This document shows, piece after piece, positions 46,628 through 55,395 of a DNA stretch of 64,000 nt. Position 1 is the first letter of the stretch, and each line of letters begins with the position of its first letter. This stretch comes from Megasphaera paucivorans (GTDB lineage Bacteria > Bacillota > Negativicutes > Veillonellales > Megasphaeraceae). Below the pieces are notes generated by a model. The model made no database searches. It was not told the origin of the DNA and was given only the letters and a program-made list of their open reading frames with translations. The position numbers and the translations under genes are program-made. The stretch covers positions 62,001 to 126,000 of the forward strand of contig NZ_FNHQ01000003.1 in assembly GCF_900103535.1 (NCBI RefSeq). The letters run 5' to 3'.

Positions 46628-47320
46628 CTATTTCAATATCATATCAATTAGTGTTTCCATATGTATCTCCATCGCATCTAATACCGGAATCGGCAAATTC
46701 GTCGACTGGAAGAGTAGCGGTATTTCTGTACACCCTAATACAACGGCATCTATAGAATCGTTATCAACCATATCTTCTATAATATGAATAAATTGCTGTC
46801 TTGTATCATCAAGAACGATTCCATTTTCCAATTCGCGGGAAATTTTATCGTTAATATATTCCATAGCAAAGCATTCAGGTGTTATAATTTCTATTCCACT
46901 TGCCTCAAATGGTTTTTGAAAAAAAGAACCGGTCATAGTCGCTTTAGTTCCTAAAAGACCTATTTTCTTGTATTGACAGCATTTCGCTTTATTACACGTT
47001 GTATCTATCATACTAACAAGAGGAATAGCTGATTTTTTCTGTACTTCATCAAATACTATATGAGGAGTAATACCAGTAAAAGCGGCAAAATCACAACCGG
47101 CAGCAGCAAGACATGAAATTCCGGCAGCCATATATTCTGCAAGTCCCATATAATCACCTATGGCACATTTGTTAAGAACTTCAAATACATTTAAGCTTTC
47201 TATGGTTATGTTCGGGAAATACTCTTTGCCGACTTTATGCTTAACACCAAATACAATATTTCGATAATACGGTATAGTAGACTCAGGTCCTGTACCGCCA
47301 ATCAATCCTAATTTTTTCAT
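46628..47320 (-). CDS. Aspartate/glutamate racemase-family protein
   Basis: 230 aa. The N-terminus KLGLIGGTGPESTIPYYRNI and LNVFEVLNKCAIGDYMGLAE place it with YgeA/L-DER type amino acid racemases. The second catalytic cysteine is present (AVVLGCTEIPLLF). The first active-site segment reads FTGITPH (81-87) where relatives have LCTNTMH, so the usual first Cys is Thr82. Substrate could be a non-canonical amino acid; a hydrolase or isomerase role is possible. RBS GAAAGGA. Confidence 0.87.
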   Translation of the reverse strand: MKKLGLIGGTGPESTIPYYRNIVFGVKHKVGKEYFPNITIESLNVFEVLNKCAIGDYMGLAEYMAAGISCLAAAGCDFAAFTGITPHIVFDEVQKKSAIPLVSMIDTTCNKAKCCQYKKIGLLGTKATMTGSFFQKPFEASGIEIITPECFAMEYINDKISRELENGIVLDDTRQQFIHIIEDMVDNDSIDAVVLGCTEIPLLFQSTNLPIPVLDAMEIHMETLIDMILK

Positions 47321-47398
47321 TTTATACGATCCTTTCTATTAAACAATATTGCAAGCAGATACTCTCGCATCTATCTCTTTAATTCTCAACCTTACCCA

Positions 47399-48070
47399 TC
47401 ACCTAGCTGATATAATCTGCTGCTGTTCTACCACTGCCTCTGGATAAACCATTTTAACATAAGTATACATATCCGTCAGATGATTATGAATCATACTATC
47501 AGAAATACCCGGTGGCGCATAAATAACAAATAATGCAGTCTTCGTTTCAGGTACAATACGCGTCCGTTGGTCTGGTCCATAGATAATACTGGAAATAACA
47601 CCACATTGATCACATAGTATCATATCCTCATTCTTCGGTTGCTGTATATTGCGGCTCATCAACGTATATGACTCCGTTCCCTGTGCCGTATCCAGATACA
47701 GCGGTAGTTTTAATGCATCATAATCATGGCCGGCTGTCAACAAACCATTCTTGAGTTCAGCCATAAACATAGCTTCCACTATGGGAATAGATTGTGGAAT
47801 TGATTTTCCCTTAAAAGCAACCGACTCTTGCTGCTTTAAAACATGGTAGGTTTTCTTAAAATGCTTATAATATTTTACATAGGCAGCAATCGCGGGTTGT
47901 CCTTTTAATGAAGTACTATCTGCAAAAGAATTTCTAAGTAGTTGTTCTACTTTTTCCTTTTCTGCATCCAAAATTTCTGTCCCCATGCCATACATGAGCT
48001 GATTCATTACCATAAAACCCATTTTGGCATCTGGATGTCTTTCCTTCCATTTTTCTGTTGCTTGTATCAT
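47399..48070 (-). CDS. B3/B4 tRNA-binding-domain protein
   Basis: 223 aa, a stand-alone version of the B3/B4 domain of phenylalanyl-tRNA synthetase beta chain. Supporting stretches: KERHPDAKMGFMVMNQLMYG, PIVEAMFMAELKNGLLTAGH, YDALKLPLYLDTAQGTESYT, and ETKTALFVIYAPPG near the end. Such proteins may edit misacylated tRNA or metabolise amino acid derivatives; function is not established. It is 44 bp downstream of an AraC regulator. RBS AGGAGG. Confidence 0.82.
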   Translation of the reverse strand: MIQATEKWKERHPDAKMGFMVMNQLMYGMGTEILDAEKEKVEQLLRNSFADSTSLKGQPAIAAYVKYYKHFKKTYHVLKQQESVAFKGKSIPQSIPIVEAMFMAELKNGLLTAGHDYDALKLPLYLDTAQGTESYTLMSRNIQQPKNEDMILCDQCGVISSIIYGPDQRTRIVPETKTALFVIYAPPGISDSMIHNHLTDMYTYVKMVYPEAVVEQQQIISAR

Positions 48071-48114
48071 ATGCTCTCGCCTCCTAAAATAATATCGCAG
48101 AAGATTGCAGCGAT

Positions 48115-48972
48115 TTACTTTATTTTAGCTTTTCTCCCTGCTATTTCTTGTATACTATTGCTGTATTTTTTAGGTGTAATTCCGGTAATTTGTTTAAATT
48201 GCTTTGTCAAATGACTTTGATCTGTAAAACCTGTTTCTTGAGCTGCCGATAACAAAGAGTATCCTTTTCCCAATAAATCCTTCACTCTATGTATTCGAAC
48301 CTGCTTCAAATACATATGCGGCGGCACACCCATACATTCATGAAACATACGAATTAAGTAATACGGACTTAAGTGGCATACATCGGATAATTCTCGAATA
48401 GAAATATTTCTCATATAATTTTCTTCTATAAAAGACACCGCGGACCTAACCATTTTTTTCTCTTTTTCTATCCGTCTTACACAAGGTTTTTCTTCTGCAT
48501 ATCGAGAAATAAATACAGTCAGCATTGTCAGCAATAAGGATTCTTGTTCTATCAGGGATATGCCCTGTGGTTCTGATAACGCTATGTGCAGATTTCGAAT
48601 GTATGCCGCCAAAAATTTATTCTGTATCACTCCGGCTTTAAAATATGGCAATTGGTGTATTCGATCTGACATATAATACATTACTTTTTCCATCATTTCA
48701 GGGTAAATATAAAACATGCGGTATGTCCATCCATTCTGTGAAGCGGCATACCCATCATGTGCCTCTCCCGGAACGACTAAATTAATGCTTCCGGGATAAG
48801 AAACAAGCCGTTCCCCATGATAAGAAAAACCAAGTGCTCCCCGTTCCACCACTCCAATCGCATAATTTTCATGAATATGTTTGCTAAAAGTATAATTTCC
48901 ATAAGCAGCATGAAGTAATTCAAGATTATGCAGCTGAGGAATTATTGTAAATTTAATTTGTTCCTTATTCAC
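48115..48972 (-). CDS. AraC-family transcriptional regulator
   Basis: 285 aa. Cupin N-terminus (FSKHIHENYAIGVVERGALG) and C-terminal double HTH: SIRELSDVCHLSPYYLIRMF and SAAQETGFTDQSHLTKQFKQ, then GITPKKYSNS. Probable GTG start 10 nt after GGAGG. It precedes the B3/B4 gene and is probably its regulator. Confidence 0.92.
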   Translation of the reverse strand: MNKEQIKFTIIPQLHNLELLHAAYGNYTFSKHIHENYAIGVVERGALGFSYHGERLVSYPGSINLVVPGEAHDGYAASQNGWTYRMFYIYPEMMEKVMYYMSDRIHQLPYFKAGVIQNKFLAAYIRNLHIALSEPQGISLIEQESLLLTMLTVFISRYAEEKPCVRRIEKEKKMVRSAVSFIEENYMRNISIRELSDVCHLSPYYLIRMFHECMGVPPHMYLKQVRIHRVKDLLGKGYSLLSAAQETGFTDQSHLTKQFKQITGITPKKYSNSIQEIAGRKAKIK

Positions 48973-49119
48973 CTCAAGAAATCCTCCTTACCCCCAGCTG
49001 CTACTATACATCACATAATAAGTTATTCATTATAAAGCACAAAAATTAGTCAAAAAGCATCTGCAATGATTTTAAAATTATAATTGCAGATATTTTCTCT
49101 TTTAGAAAAATAGATTGCT

Positions 49120-49515
49120 TTATGTATTAAGTGCATTTTCAACGGCTTTTTCCAAAACAATACTTGAATTAGTTGCCCCTGATACAGCATCTACTTTAAG
49201 TTTTTGTTCCTTGATTATTCTATCTAAAACAGCTTCTGCCGGTTTACCTCGTCCATTTTTATGCTGCAGAATATTGATTTTCGTAATCTCCCCATTATGG
49301 ACCGTAACTTCAACCGTTGCAGAAATAAGGTCAACATCACACTTTCCAGTATATACTCCATCCGCTTTTGCTGAAATATCCACATTATGAATAACAATAT
49401 GCTGTACTTTTTCTTGATAATTCATAACTTTTTTCATATATATTGCTCCACCGGCCAAAAGAATAATTAAAACTATGACTCCAGCCTGTATCCATTTTTT
49501 CTTATTTCTTATCAT
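49120..49515 (-). CDS. Membrane-anchored FMN-binding domain protein
   Basis: 131 aa. One N-terminal helix (IQAGVIVLIILLAGGAIYMK) anchors an extracytoplasmic FMN_bind domain: ADGVYTGKCDVDLISATVEV and the ending DAVSGATNSSIVLEKAVENA. The SGAT motif is the type of site to which ApbE attaches FMN through the threonine. It may carry electrons in an extracytosolic flavin pathway; no ApbE or partner reductase is in the window. RBS CGGAGG. Confidence 0.87.
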   Translation of the reverse strand: MIRNKKKWIQAGVIVLIILLAGGAIYMKKVMNYQEKVQHIVIHNVDISAKADGVYTGKCDVDLISATVEVTVHNGEITKINILQHKNGRGKPAEAVLDRIIKEQKLKVDAVSGATNSSIVLEKAVENALNT

Positions 49516-49556
49516 GCGATTCCTCCGCGCAAATGCAGCGATTTAATTTTTTAATT

Positions 49557-50141
49557 CTATGCTTCTATAACACCATCGATAAATTCATCAATGTACTGCC
49601 ATCCTTTATTTGCTTGTTCTTTATCATAACTCTCGCTATACATATCAAAAAATCCATGCGCAGCAGGAAATATCATAGATTTTACTCTTTTTTTTGAAAA
49701 TACAGCCTGCTGCACTTCAGTAACATGAAAAAAATCCTTTTCCGCAAAAAGCAACAGCGAATCACACCGCGGCTCTACCTCCAGATAATCTCGAATACGG
49801 GAACCGTAACAAGCAACAATTCCGTCAACGTGCCCTCGCCCACTGCACCGCCAAGCTAATGTTGCTCCGACGCTAAACCCTAATATAATAACTTTTTCAT
49901 AAGAAGCTTGCAACTCTTCCATTAAATAATCCACATCTTTATATGCCCCAAACCCTATATGATTTTGAAAAAACAGATATGCTTCTTCCCGTTCCGTATA
50001 AGGAAAATAAGAACGCAATAATAAATTAGGAGAAAAAACATGAAAGCCTAATGCCTGATATTTTCTCTTCACGGTTTCGATGAATGGATTAATACCGTAA
50101 ATTTCCGGTAAGATAACCAATGCCACTTTTTTTTCAAACAT
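49557..50141 (-). CDS. Dienelactone hydrolase-family alpha/beta hydrolase
   Basis: 194 aa. Starts VALVILPEIYGINPFIETVK as in DLH proteins. The nucleophile elbow is GFSVGATLAWRC, with serine instead of the cysteine of classic dienelactone hydrolases. LLFAEKDFF gives the acid and FPAAHGF the histidine. Probably an esterase of unknown substrate. The ATG follows AAAAAGGTG; 41 bp downstream of the FMN-binding gene. Confidence 0.85.
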   Translation of the reverse strand: MFEKKVALVILPEIYGINPFIETVKRKYQALGFHVFSPNLLLRSYFPYTEREEAYLFFQNHIGFGAYKDVDYLMEELQASYEKVIILGFSVGATLAWRCSGRGHVDGIVACYGSRIRDYLEVEPRCDSLLLFAEKDFFHVTEVQQAVFSKKRVKSMIFPAAHGFFDMYSESYDKEQANKGWQYIDEFIDGVIEA

Positions 50142-50333
50142 TTTTTCACCTTTTTATCCAATATATTTTACATCTGTACGAGGTTGTAAAACCAGACTTT
50201 AAAACCTGTGTATTCTATTGTATGCACAAGAAATATTCTTGTCAATCTATTATTATGGTAATGGGTCCCAAAAAATTCAACATCTGAAAACGGCACTTTA
50301 CAATAAAATTTTCCATTGCGGCTGATGTCTATA

Positions 50334-50362
50334 CAAAAAAGACGCCAACCGGCGTCTCTTTA
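50334..50362 (-). terminator. Terminator of the glycosyltransferase-like gene
   Basis: Stem AGACGCC-AACC-GGCGTCT; on the minus strand followed by six T. It lies about 40 bp after the stop at 50400. Confidence 0.85.
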
Positions 50363-50399
50363 GAAAATGGCACTGTATTTTATTTTTCGTATATTCATT

Positions 50400-51632
50400 T
50401 TATAATGTTTCCAATATACGGGACCATATCAATTTATTATTTTCAAACTGTGTATACTGTTTACCAATTGTATTATCATACTTCTTTAATTCCCGCAGCA
50501 CCATCATAAACATATCCGATTTAAAATAACGGCAAATAACCGGTAATGTTTGTTCTAGATTTTCAGTCATTTCGTCTATTCGACTGTAATAGTGCGCTCT
50601 ATCCGTAATATATATGTACAACGGCTTATATCGTACCCAGCCTACACAGGCCGCATAAAAACGTTTGAGCACTCGTGAAGAATCAGCTCGTATCATCTTC
50701 ATTCGTACAGGCAGAACACCCGCCAGCATATAACGATATGCGCCAAATCCATCATGAAAGGTATAGCAGGGAATCTGCAGTACCTTGCGTTCTGTCAGAC
50801 AGGTACTTAAAAAAGTATCTTCCCCGCGTGCCCCTGGCGGATTGTAAAAAGGGAATACTCGCTTCGGATTTTGTAAATTAATACAAAGGTTGGAACCGGA
50901 AATAAACTTAGCTCCATTGCTTTCCTGTATTGTTTTTACTTCCTTACGCAATAAAATCTGCTTATCTGCATATGTGACTCCGCCATTTTTCATCACACTG
51001 CAGATAGTATCCCAATTTATGATATCATTACTTAACGCCTGAATAAATTTTTTAAATATGCTTTCAGGAAAAGAACGTGAAAATTCCATATAGGGAATCG
51101 GTGATATGTAACCACAATGATGTCCGCAAGTAATATCTGCCTCCTTGATATATTTAAGATGTGACTGAATAACACGCTGCCCACCCCATAAATCAGTTTC
51201 GATACTTTTCGTCAAAGCCACCGGATATTCATCGTCGTCGAGAAAAAGTAAGCAGTCCATATGATTTTCAATTGCTTTATACAAAATAATATTCCGCTGC
51301 AATGCATACCCGCGCCGAAAAATAACACTCGCCTCCGTTTTAGTAAGAATGCCTCGTTTTAACATATTTTGTTTTTCTGCTAACATCTCTTGTTTACCAA
51401 TAAAATGAACACTGTCCAATAATTTTGAAATTTCCGGATTTATCGAAACGAAGTCAGCCTTACGCGTATGACGATACTCAAGATCATATGCAACAAACAA
51501 ATTTAATCCTACATCTTTATTATCAAGTAATCCTGATTCAAAGCAATTTAATACATAACTTCGCAGGATACGATAAAAATTTTTTCTCCCGGTTGCAAAG
51601 CCGATCGCCACATTCCATTTTTTTCGGTCCAT
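50400..51632 (-). CDS. GT-A type glycosyltransferase-like protein
   Basis: 410 aa, soluble. An acidic metal-binding triad appears in CLLFLDDDEYPVAL, and FISGSNLCINLQNPKRVFPF plus GARGEDTFLSTCLTERKVLQ resemble the acceptor and ED segments of inverting family 2 glycosyltransferases. I do not recognise a named subfamily. It follows a radical SAM/SPASM gene by about 100 bp on the same strand. Donor and acceptor unknown. Confidence 0.65.
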   Translation of the reverse strand: MDRKKWNVAIGFATGRKNFYRILRSYVLNCFESGLLDNKDVGLNLFVAYDLEYRHTRKADFVSINPEISKLLDSVHFIGKQEMLAEKQNMLKRGILTKTEASVIFRRGYALQRNIILYKAIENHMDCLLFLDDDEYPVALTKSIETDLWGGQRVIQSHLKYIKEADITCGHHCGYISPIPYMEFSRSFPESIFKKFIQALSNDIINWDTICSVMKNGGVTYADKQILLRKEVKTIQESNGAKFISGSNLCINLQNPKRVFPFYNPPGARGEDTFLSTCLTERKVLQIPCYTFHDGFGAYRYMLAGVLPVRMKMIRADSSRVLKRFYAACVGWVRYKPLYIYITDRAHYYSRIDEMTENLEQTLPVICRYFKSDMFMMVLRELKKYDNTIGKQYTQFENNKLIWSRILETL

Positions 51633-51666
51633 ATATCATCACCTTCTTTTTCATGCCATTAACCCA

Positions 51667-51701
51667 GAAATCGATGTTTTAAATCAAAAAACATCGATTT
51701 C
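51667..51701. promoter_or_regulatory. Inverted repeat between radical SAM and glycosyltransferase genes
   Basis: GAAATCGATGTTTT pairs with AAAACATCGATTTC around a 7-nt A/T loop. No following T-run on the minus strand, so terminator or operator is undecided. Confidence 0.4.
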
Positions 51702-51739
51702 CGAGATATCATACGTCATACCGACGCACCTATAACCAA

Positions 51740-53158
51740 TTATGATACGCGATTGCCGCTATGTCCGCTATGTCCGCTATGTCCGCTTTCCATCCATAAT
51801 GTATCTGCCGCGGCTTGCCAGTCTTTCGCATATTTTTTGCATTTTGCACATAAATGTTCTGCCGATTCAGGAGATTGCAAATCAGTAGAGGGGGCTTTAG
51901 ATTCACGAATAATTTCCGGCAATATCGATGGATTTTCCAACATCGGACAAGGCTGCAGTAAATTTTCATTAAACGGCTGCCGCGTATGATATGCCATAAA
52001 CAAAGGATTTTCAAGCGCCTCCATTACTGTACCTGTATGAATATTAGTATCTGAATAATGGATAAAAACGCAAGGTTCAATATCCCCATTGGCATTAATA
52101 TGCAGATAAGCTCGTCCGCCGGCAATGCATCCATCAATAAACTCTCCATCATTTTGAAAATCAATGGCAAAGAATAGTTTATCACACTGTTCTGAACGAA
52201 TTTCCCGCACACGATGATACATATAGGTTCGTTCATCCGGAGACAAAAGTAAATCCGGAACCGCTTCATTTCCTACCGGCATATAATGAAAATACCATGC
52301 ATATTTACAGCCTTTTTCAATAACCATATCCAAGAACTCATCCGACGTTACATTCTTATAGTTTAATTTAGTATAACACACAGAAATACCGAATAGCAGG
52401 CGATTACGGTGCAAAATATCCATAGCCTTCATAATCCGTCGAAAACTTCCTTTACCTCGTCTTTCATCATTAGCCTTTTCAAATCCTTCTATGCTTAATG
52501 AAAAAGACAAATTGCCTACAGCTACTGCCGCCTGGCAAAATTCGTCCGTAATCAAAGAACCATTTGTAAAAATATGAAATTCACTTGTAGGATGTTTTCG
52601 TGCCAAAATGATAATATCATTTTTTCGCATCAATGGTTCACCGCCTGTCAGCAAATAAAAATGACAGCCTATTTTTTCTCCTTGCCGTACAATAGCATCC
52701 ATATCTTCGTTACTCAAGTTCAGCATATGTCCATACTCTGCAGCCCAGCATCCCGTACAATGCATATTACACATAGATGTTGGATCAAACAAAATCGCCC
52801 ACGGTATATTACATAACTTTTGTTCCATTAATTGGTGCCGCAGGTTATTTCCTTTGTATCCTGCTTCATACGCCGAATTTAAGATAAACGTTTTCAGTAC
52901 ATTTTTATCTATATCCCGCAGCAAATCTTCCGCATAACGCCGCCATTTTGATTGTGGGTTCCTTAGATACTGTTCCATATATGAAAATGTATTCTGTCCC
53001 ATCTGATTCCGATCATATGGTGTAGGCTTAAAATATTTATTTACCAGCATTGCTACATCCTGCATACCTGTTTCTGGATTTTTTTCCATATGATGTATTG
53101 CCAGATCTAAGCCTTCCTTTAACAACATACGTGTCATTTTATTTTTGATCGTACTCAT
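51740..53158 (-). CDS. Radical SAM/SPASM-type protein
   Basis: 472 aa. Residues about 1-125 are a helical domain. SMCNMHCTGCWAAEYGHMLN carries the CxxxCxxC cluster motif, FYLLTGGEPLM binds SAM, and FHIFTNGSLI and SFSLSIEGFEKAN follow. INANGDIEPCVFIHYSDTNI and a cysteine group near the C-terminus (HLCAKCKKYAKD) suggest a SPASM-like auxiliary cluster. The tail is SGHSGHSGHSG. Unknown reaction; possible peptide or glycan modification given the glycosyltransferase-like gene next to it. A TetR-type gene lies upstream. Confidence 0.87.
   Translation of the reverse strand: MSTIKNKMTRMLLKEGLDLAIHHMEKNPETGMQDVAMLVNKYFKPTPYDRNQMGQNTFSYMEQYLRNPQSKWRRYAEDLLRDIDKNVLKTFILNSAYEAGYKGNNLRHQLMEQKLCNIPWAILFDPTSMCNMHCTGCWAAEYGHMLNLSNEDMDAIVRQGEKIGCHFYLLTGGEPLMRKNDIIILARKHPTSEFHIFTNGSLITDEFCQAAVAVGNLSFSLSIEGFEKANDERRGKGSFRRIMKAMDILHRNRLLFGISVCYTKLNYKNVTSDEFLDMVIEKGCKYAWYFHYMPVGNEAVPDLLLSPDERTYMYHRVREIRSEQCDKLFFAIDFQNDGEFIDGCIAGGRAYLHINANGDIEPCVFIHYSDTNIHTGTVMEALENPLFMAYHTRQPFNENLLQPCPMLENPSILPEIIRESKAPSTDLQSPESAEHLCAKCKKYAKDWQAAADTLWMESGHSGHSGHSGNRVS
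51754..51784 (-). repeat. 9-bp tandem repeat in the C-terminus of the radical SAM gene
   Basis: Three copies of CCGCTATGT on the plus strand encode the His-Ser-Gly repeats of the tail. A perfect short tandem repeat like this can change length by slippage without losing frame. Confidence 0.75.
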
Positions 53159-53234
53159 ACTGAATCACTCCTACTCGCTTGTAAAAACATGCTCTCATTT
53201 CAAAAATGAAATGTTATACATTATACGGCATTGT

Positions 53235-53801
53235 TTATATATCTTTTTCCTCAATAAATCCCCGGGTAAGGATTTTCGACAAGGATACCACCGCATCATA
53301 ATAGGTCATATTATTTTCCACGAGAAAAGTGTGGTCAAACAAATCATTCATGGAAAAAAAGACCAGCTGTTTCAATACACTAAAATTAATAGGCTTTATT
53401 TTTCGGGAAGAAACTCCTTTTTCGAGTAATGCAATCAATCTGTCCAAACGCTGCTGTCGAAAATTTTCCACATTACGCCATTGTTCCGGATATGTCGTTT
53501 GCAAATCATAATAAATACTGTCACTGCTTGGCCCCACTAACGCCGGACTCACAGACATCACTGCTTGGAATTTATCTTCAATGCTGCGTTCTGAATCGTT
53601 GTAAATATCTTCTTCCTGCCGCTGCACATCTTCCTGTACCATTTTAATAACAGCAGCGACTAATGCACTTTTTGAAGGGAAATATCCATATAATGAAGTC
53701 TTGCTTATATGCAATCTTGCGGTTACATCATTCATTGTAAATTTAAATCCATGCATCTTGATTTCTGCGGCAGCTGCCATAATAATTTGTAATCGAATAA
53801 T
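53235..53801 (-). CDS. TetR-family transcriptional regulator
   Basis: About 188 aa. HTH at the N-terminus (FTMNDVTARLHISKTSLYGY, FPSKSALVAAVI) followed by a helical ligand domain. The nearest ATG in the right place (53780) has no RBS at proper distance. A strong AGGAGG at 53808-53813 is 6 or 9 nt before two ATT codons (53801, 53798), which fit the family N-terminus RLQIIMAAAAEI. Upstream ATGs (53855, 53885) exist but lack a good RBS. The start is therefore uncertain. It is likely to regulate the radical SAM gene 76 bp downstream. Confidence 0.87.
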   Translation of the reverse strand: MIRLQIIMAAAAEIKMHGFKFTMNDVTARLHISKTSLYGYFPSKSALVAAVIKMVQEDVQRQEEDIYNDSERSIEDKFQAVMSVSPALVGPSSDSIYYDLQTTYPEQWRNVENFRQQRLDRLIALLEKGVSSRKIKPINFSVLKQLVFFSMNDLFDHTFLVENNMTYYDAVVSLSKILTRGFIEEKDI

Positions 53802-53911
53802 ATTTCTCCTCCTCCTCAGTACCCAATAACACAAATTCAGTATCCTCGTTATCATTATTATACTCTTTTTGTCAGCAGATAACAATACAGGACGCTTTCC
53901 TTAAAATAAAA

Positions 53912-53953
53912 AGACATCATACCGGAGTATTATGCCGCCAGGTACGATGTCTA
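53912..53953 (-). terminator. Terminator of the sugar acetyltransferase gene
   Basis: Stem AGACATCATACC / GGTACGATGTCT (one mismatch), followed on the minus strand by TTTTTATTTT. It lies 43 bp after the stop at 53996. Confidence 0.8.
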
Positions 53954-53995
53954 TGTTTTTTCAAATAAAATTATACTTCACAAATGATACTTATT

Positions 53996-54643
53996 TTATT
54001 TATGACATAAATTATGAGCAAAATAATCTCGGTCTTCCTCCAAAATAAGATGAGCTTTCGTGTCCGCTGCCGTAATTTTTCGATATGGGCGGCAAGGATT
54101 TCCAAAAGCCAAATATCCTTCCGGAATGTCTTTTGTTACAACGCTTCCCGCACCGATAACAACATTATTACCAATATGCACGCCTCCCAAAACCACCACA
54201 TTACAAGCCAGCCAAACATTATCTCCAATATGAATAGAATCGGCATATTCGGCCATCGTCATGGTGCCATCTTTATCCAAGCCCAAACGTTCTTGCGCGA
54301 TAAGCGGATGATTGGTCGCCATAAGAGAGACATTGGGACCAAAGCAAACATTATTTCCTATATAGATACACCCATCATCCATAATTGTTAAATTAAAATT
54401 AGCAAAGAAATTTTCTCCGATAAATGTATGACAGCCATAATTAAATTGCATAGGCCCTTGAAAATAGTATGTATTCCCAATATCTCCAATAAATTCTTTT
54501 ACAACAGACGGCCGAAGGGGATCAGATTCATCCATCGCATTATATCTTTTACAAGCATCATGCGCTTTATGTTTAATATCTACAAGTTCTTTAGTCCGGT
54601 TGTTGAATATATATCCTGCAAAAATTTTTTCTTCTTCCTTCAC
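53996..54643 (-). CDS. Maltose/galactoside O-acetyltransferase family protein
   Basis: 215 aa left-handed beta-helix acyltransferase. The Mac N-terminal domain (EEEKIFAGYIFNNRTKELVD) is followed by hexapeptide repeats with FGPNVSLMATNHPL, where the catalytic His is in TNHPL. IHIGDNVWLACNVVVLGGVH and the ending GNPCRPYRKI follow. It acetylates sugars with acetyl-CoA. GTG 54643 after AGGAGG is the preferred start. Probably co-transcribed with the DJ-1-like and nitroreductase genes upstream. Confidence 0.92.
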   Translation of the reverse strand: MKEEEKIFAGYIFNNRTKELVDIKHKAHDACKRYNAMDESDPLRPSVVKEFIGDIGNTYYFQGPMQFNYGCHTFIGENFFANFNLTIMDDGCIYIGNNVCFGPNVSLMATNHPLIAQERLGLDKDGTMTMAEYADSIHIGDNVWLACNVVVLGGVHIGNNVVIGAGSVVTKDIPEGYLAFGNPCRPYRKITAADTKAHLILEEDRDYFAHNLCHK

Positions 54644-54735
54644 AAGATTTCCTCCTATCCCCACCTACAATAATATATTTTATTGCAAGCAATATAAACT
54701 TCTTACTATTTTCATTTCTGCAGTATTAATGTATA

Positions 54736-55347
54736 TTACCGAAAGGGTATATCTATCCCTCTTTTGAGAGATTCATACAGTCCATTTTTCATAAAGTAAT
54801 AGTAATCATCTACTTGTTTTCCCTGCAATATATGCAAGGCTTCCAACATTAATTTTGTAAATTCCAAAGCAGCCGTTCCATTCGCCGTAATAATAGTATT
54901 ATCGGCAACAGCTTGCTCATCTACATACTCATTTTCATTATTATATCGTTCTTTGGCGTATGATTTTAATTCGGTTAATGCATTACTCGTATGCTTTACA
55001 TTGTTCAAAATACCATGTGCTCCTAAAAATACGGTAGCATCGCAAATGGCACCTATAGGAACTGCATGTTTTACTGCAATATGTACCAGTTTCATTACTT
55101 TTTCGGCTTCCTGCGTTCTCCATGAATTTCCTCCTGTCAAAACTAGTCCTGAAAAATCTGCAGGAGCATTTTCTATTGTATAATCAACCGCAGCATGTAA
55201 TCCTCCGATAGAAGTACATAGTCCAGGTTCAATGCCAACATATTTAATTTGATAATCAGAATCAATGCTCTTAACTGCTGCGGTAAGAAAAGCAGCTTCC
55301 CAATCTGCAAATTCCGGCAATATAACGACCAACAGAAGTTTTTTCAT
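54736..55347 (-). CDS. DJ-1/PfpI-family (type 1 glutamine amidotransferase-like) protein
   Basis: 203 aa. LLLVVILPEFADWEAAFLTA at the start, LVLTGGNSWR, and the nucleophile elbow GAICDATVFLGAHGIL with the reactive Cys. ATG 55347 after GGAGG is used instead of a start 13 codons earlier. It could be a deglycase, protease-like or chaperone member; unknown. Neighbours (nitroreductase, MerR-type regulator) point to an electrophile or redox-stress unit. Confidence 0.87.
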   Translation of the reverse strand: MKKLLLVVILPEFADWEAAFLTAAVKSIDSDYQIKYVGIEPGLCTSIGGLHAAVDYTIENAPADFSGLVLTGGNSWRTQEAEKVMKLVHIAVKHAVPIGAICDATVFLGAHGILNNVKHTSNALTELKSYAKERYNNENEYVDEQAVADNTIITANGTAALEFTKLMLEALHILQGKQVDDYYYFMKNGLYESLKRGIDIPFR

Positions 55348-55395
55348 AAAATGCCTCCAGACTGTCTCACGATAACTCCATTCCATATAGTTAAA

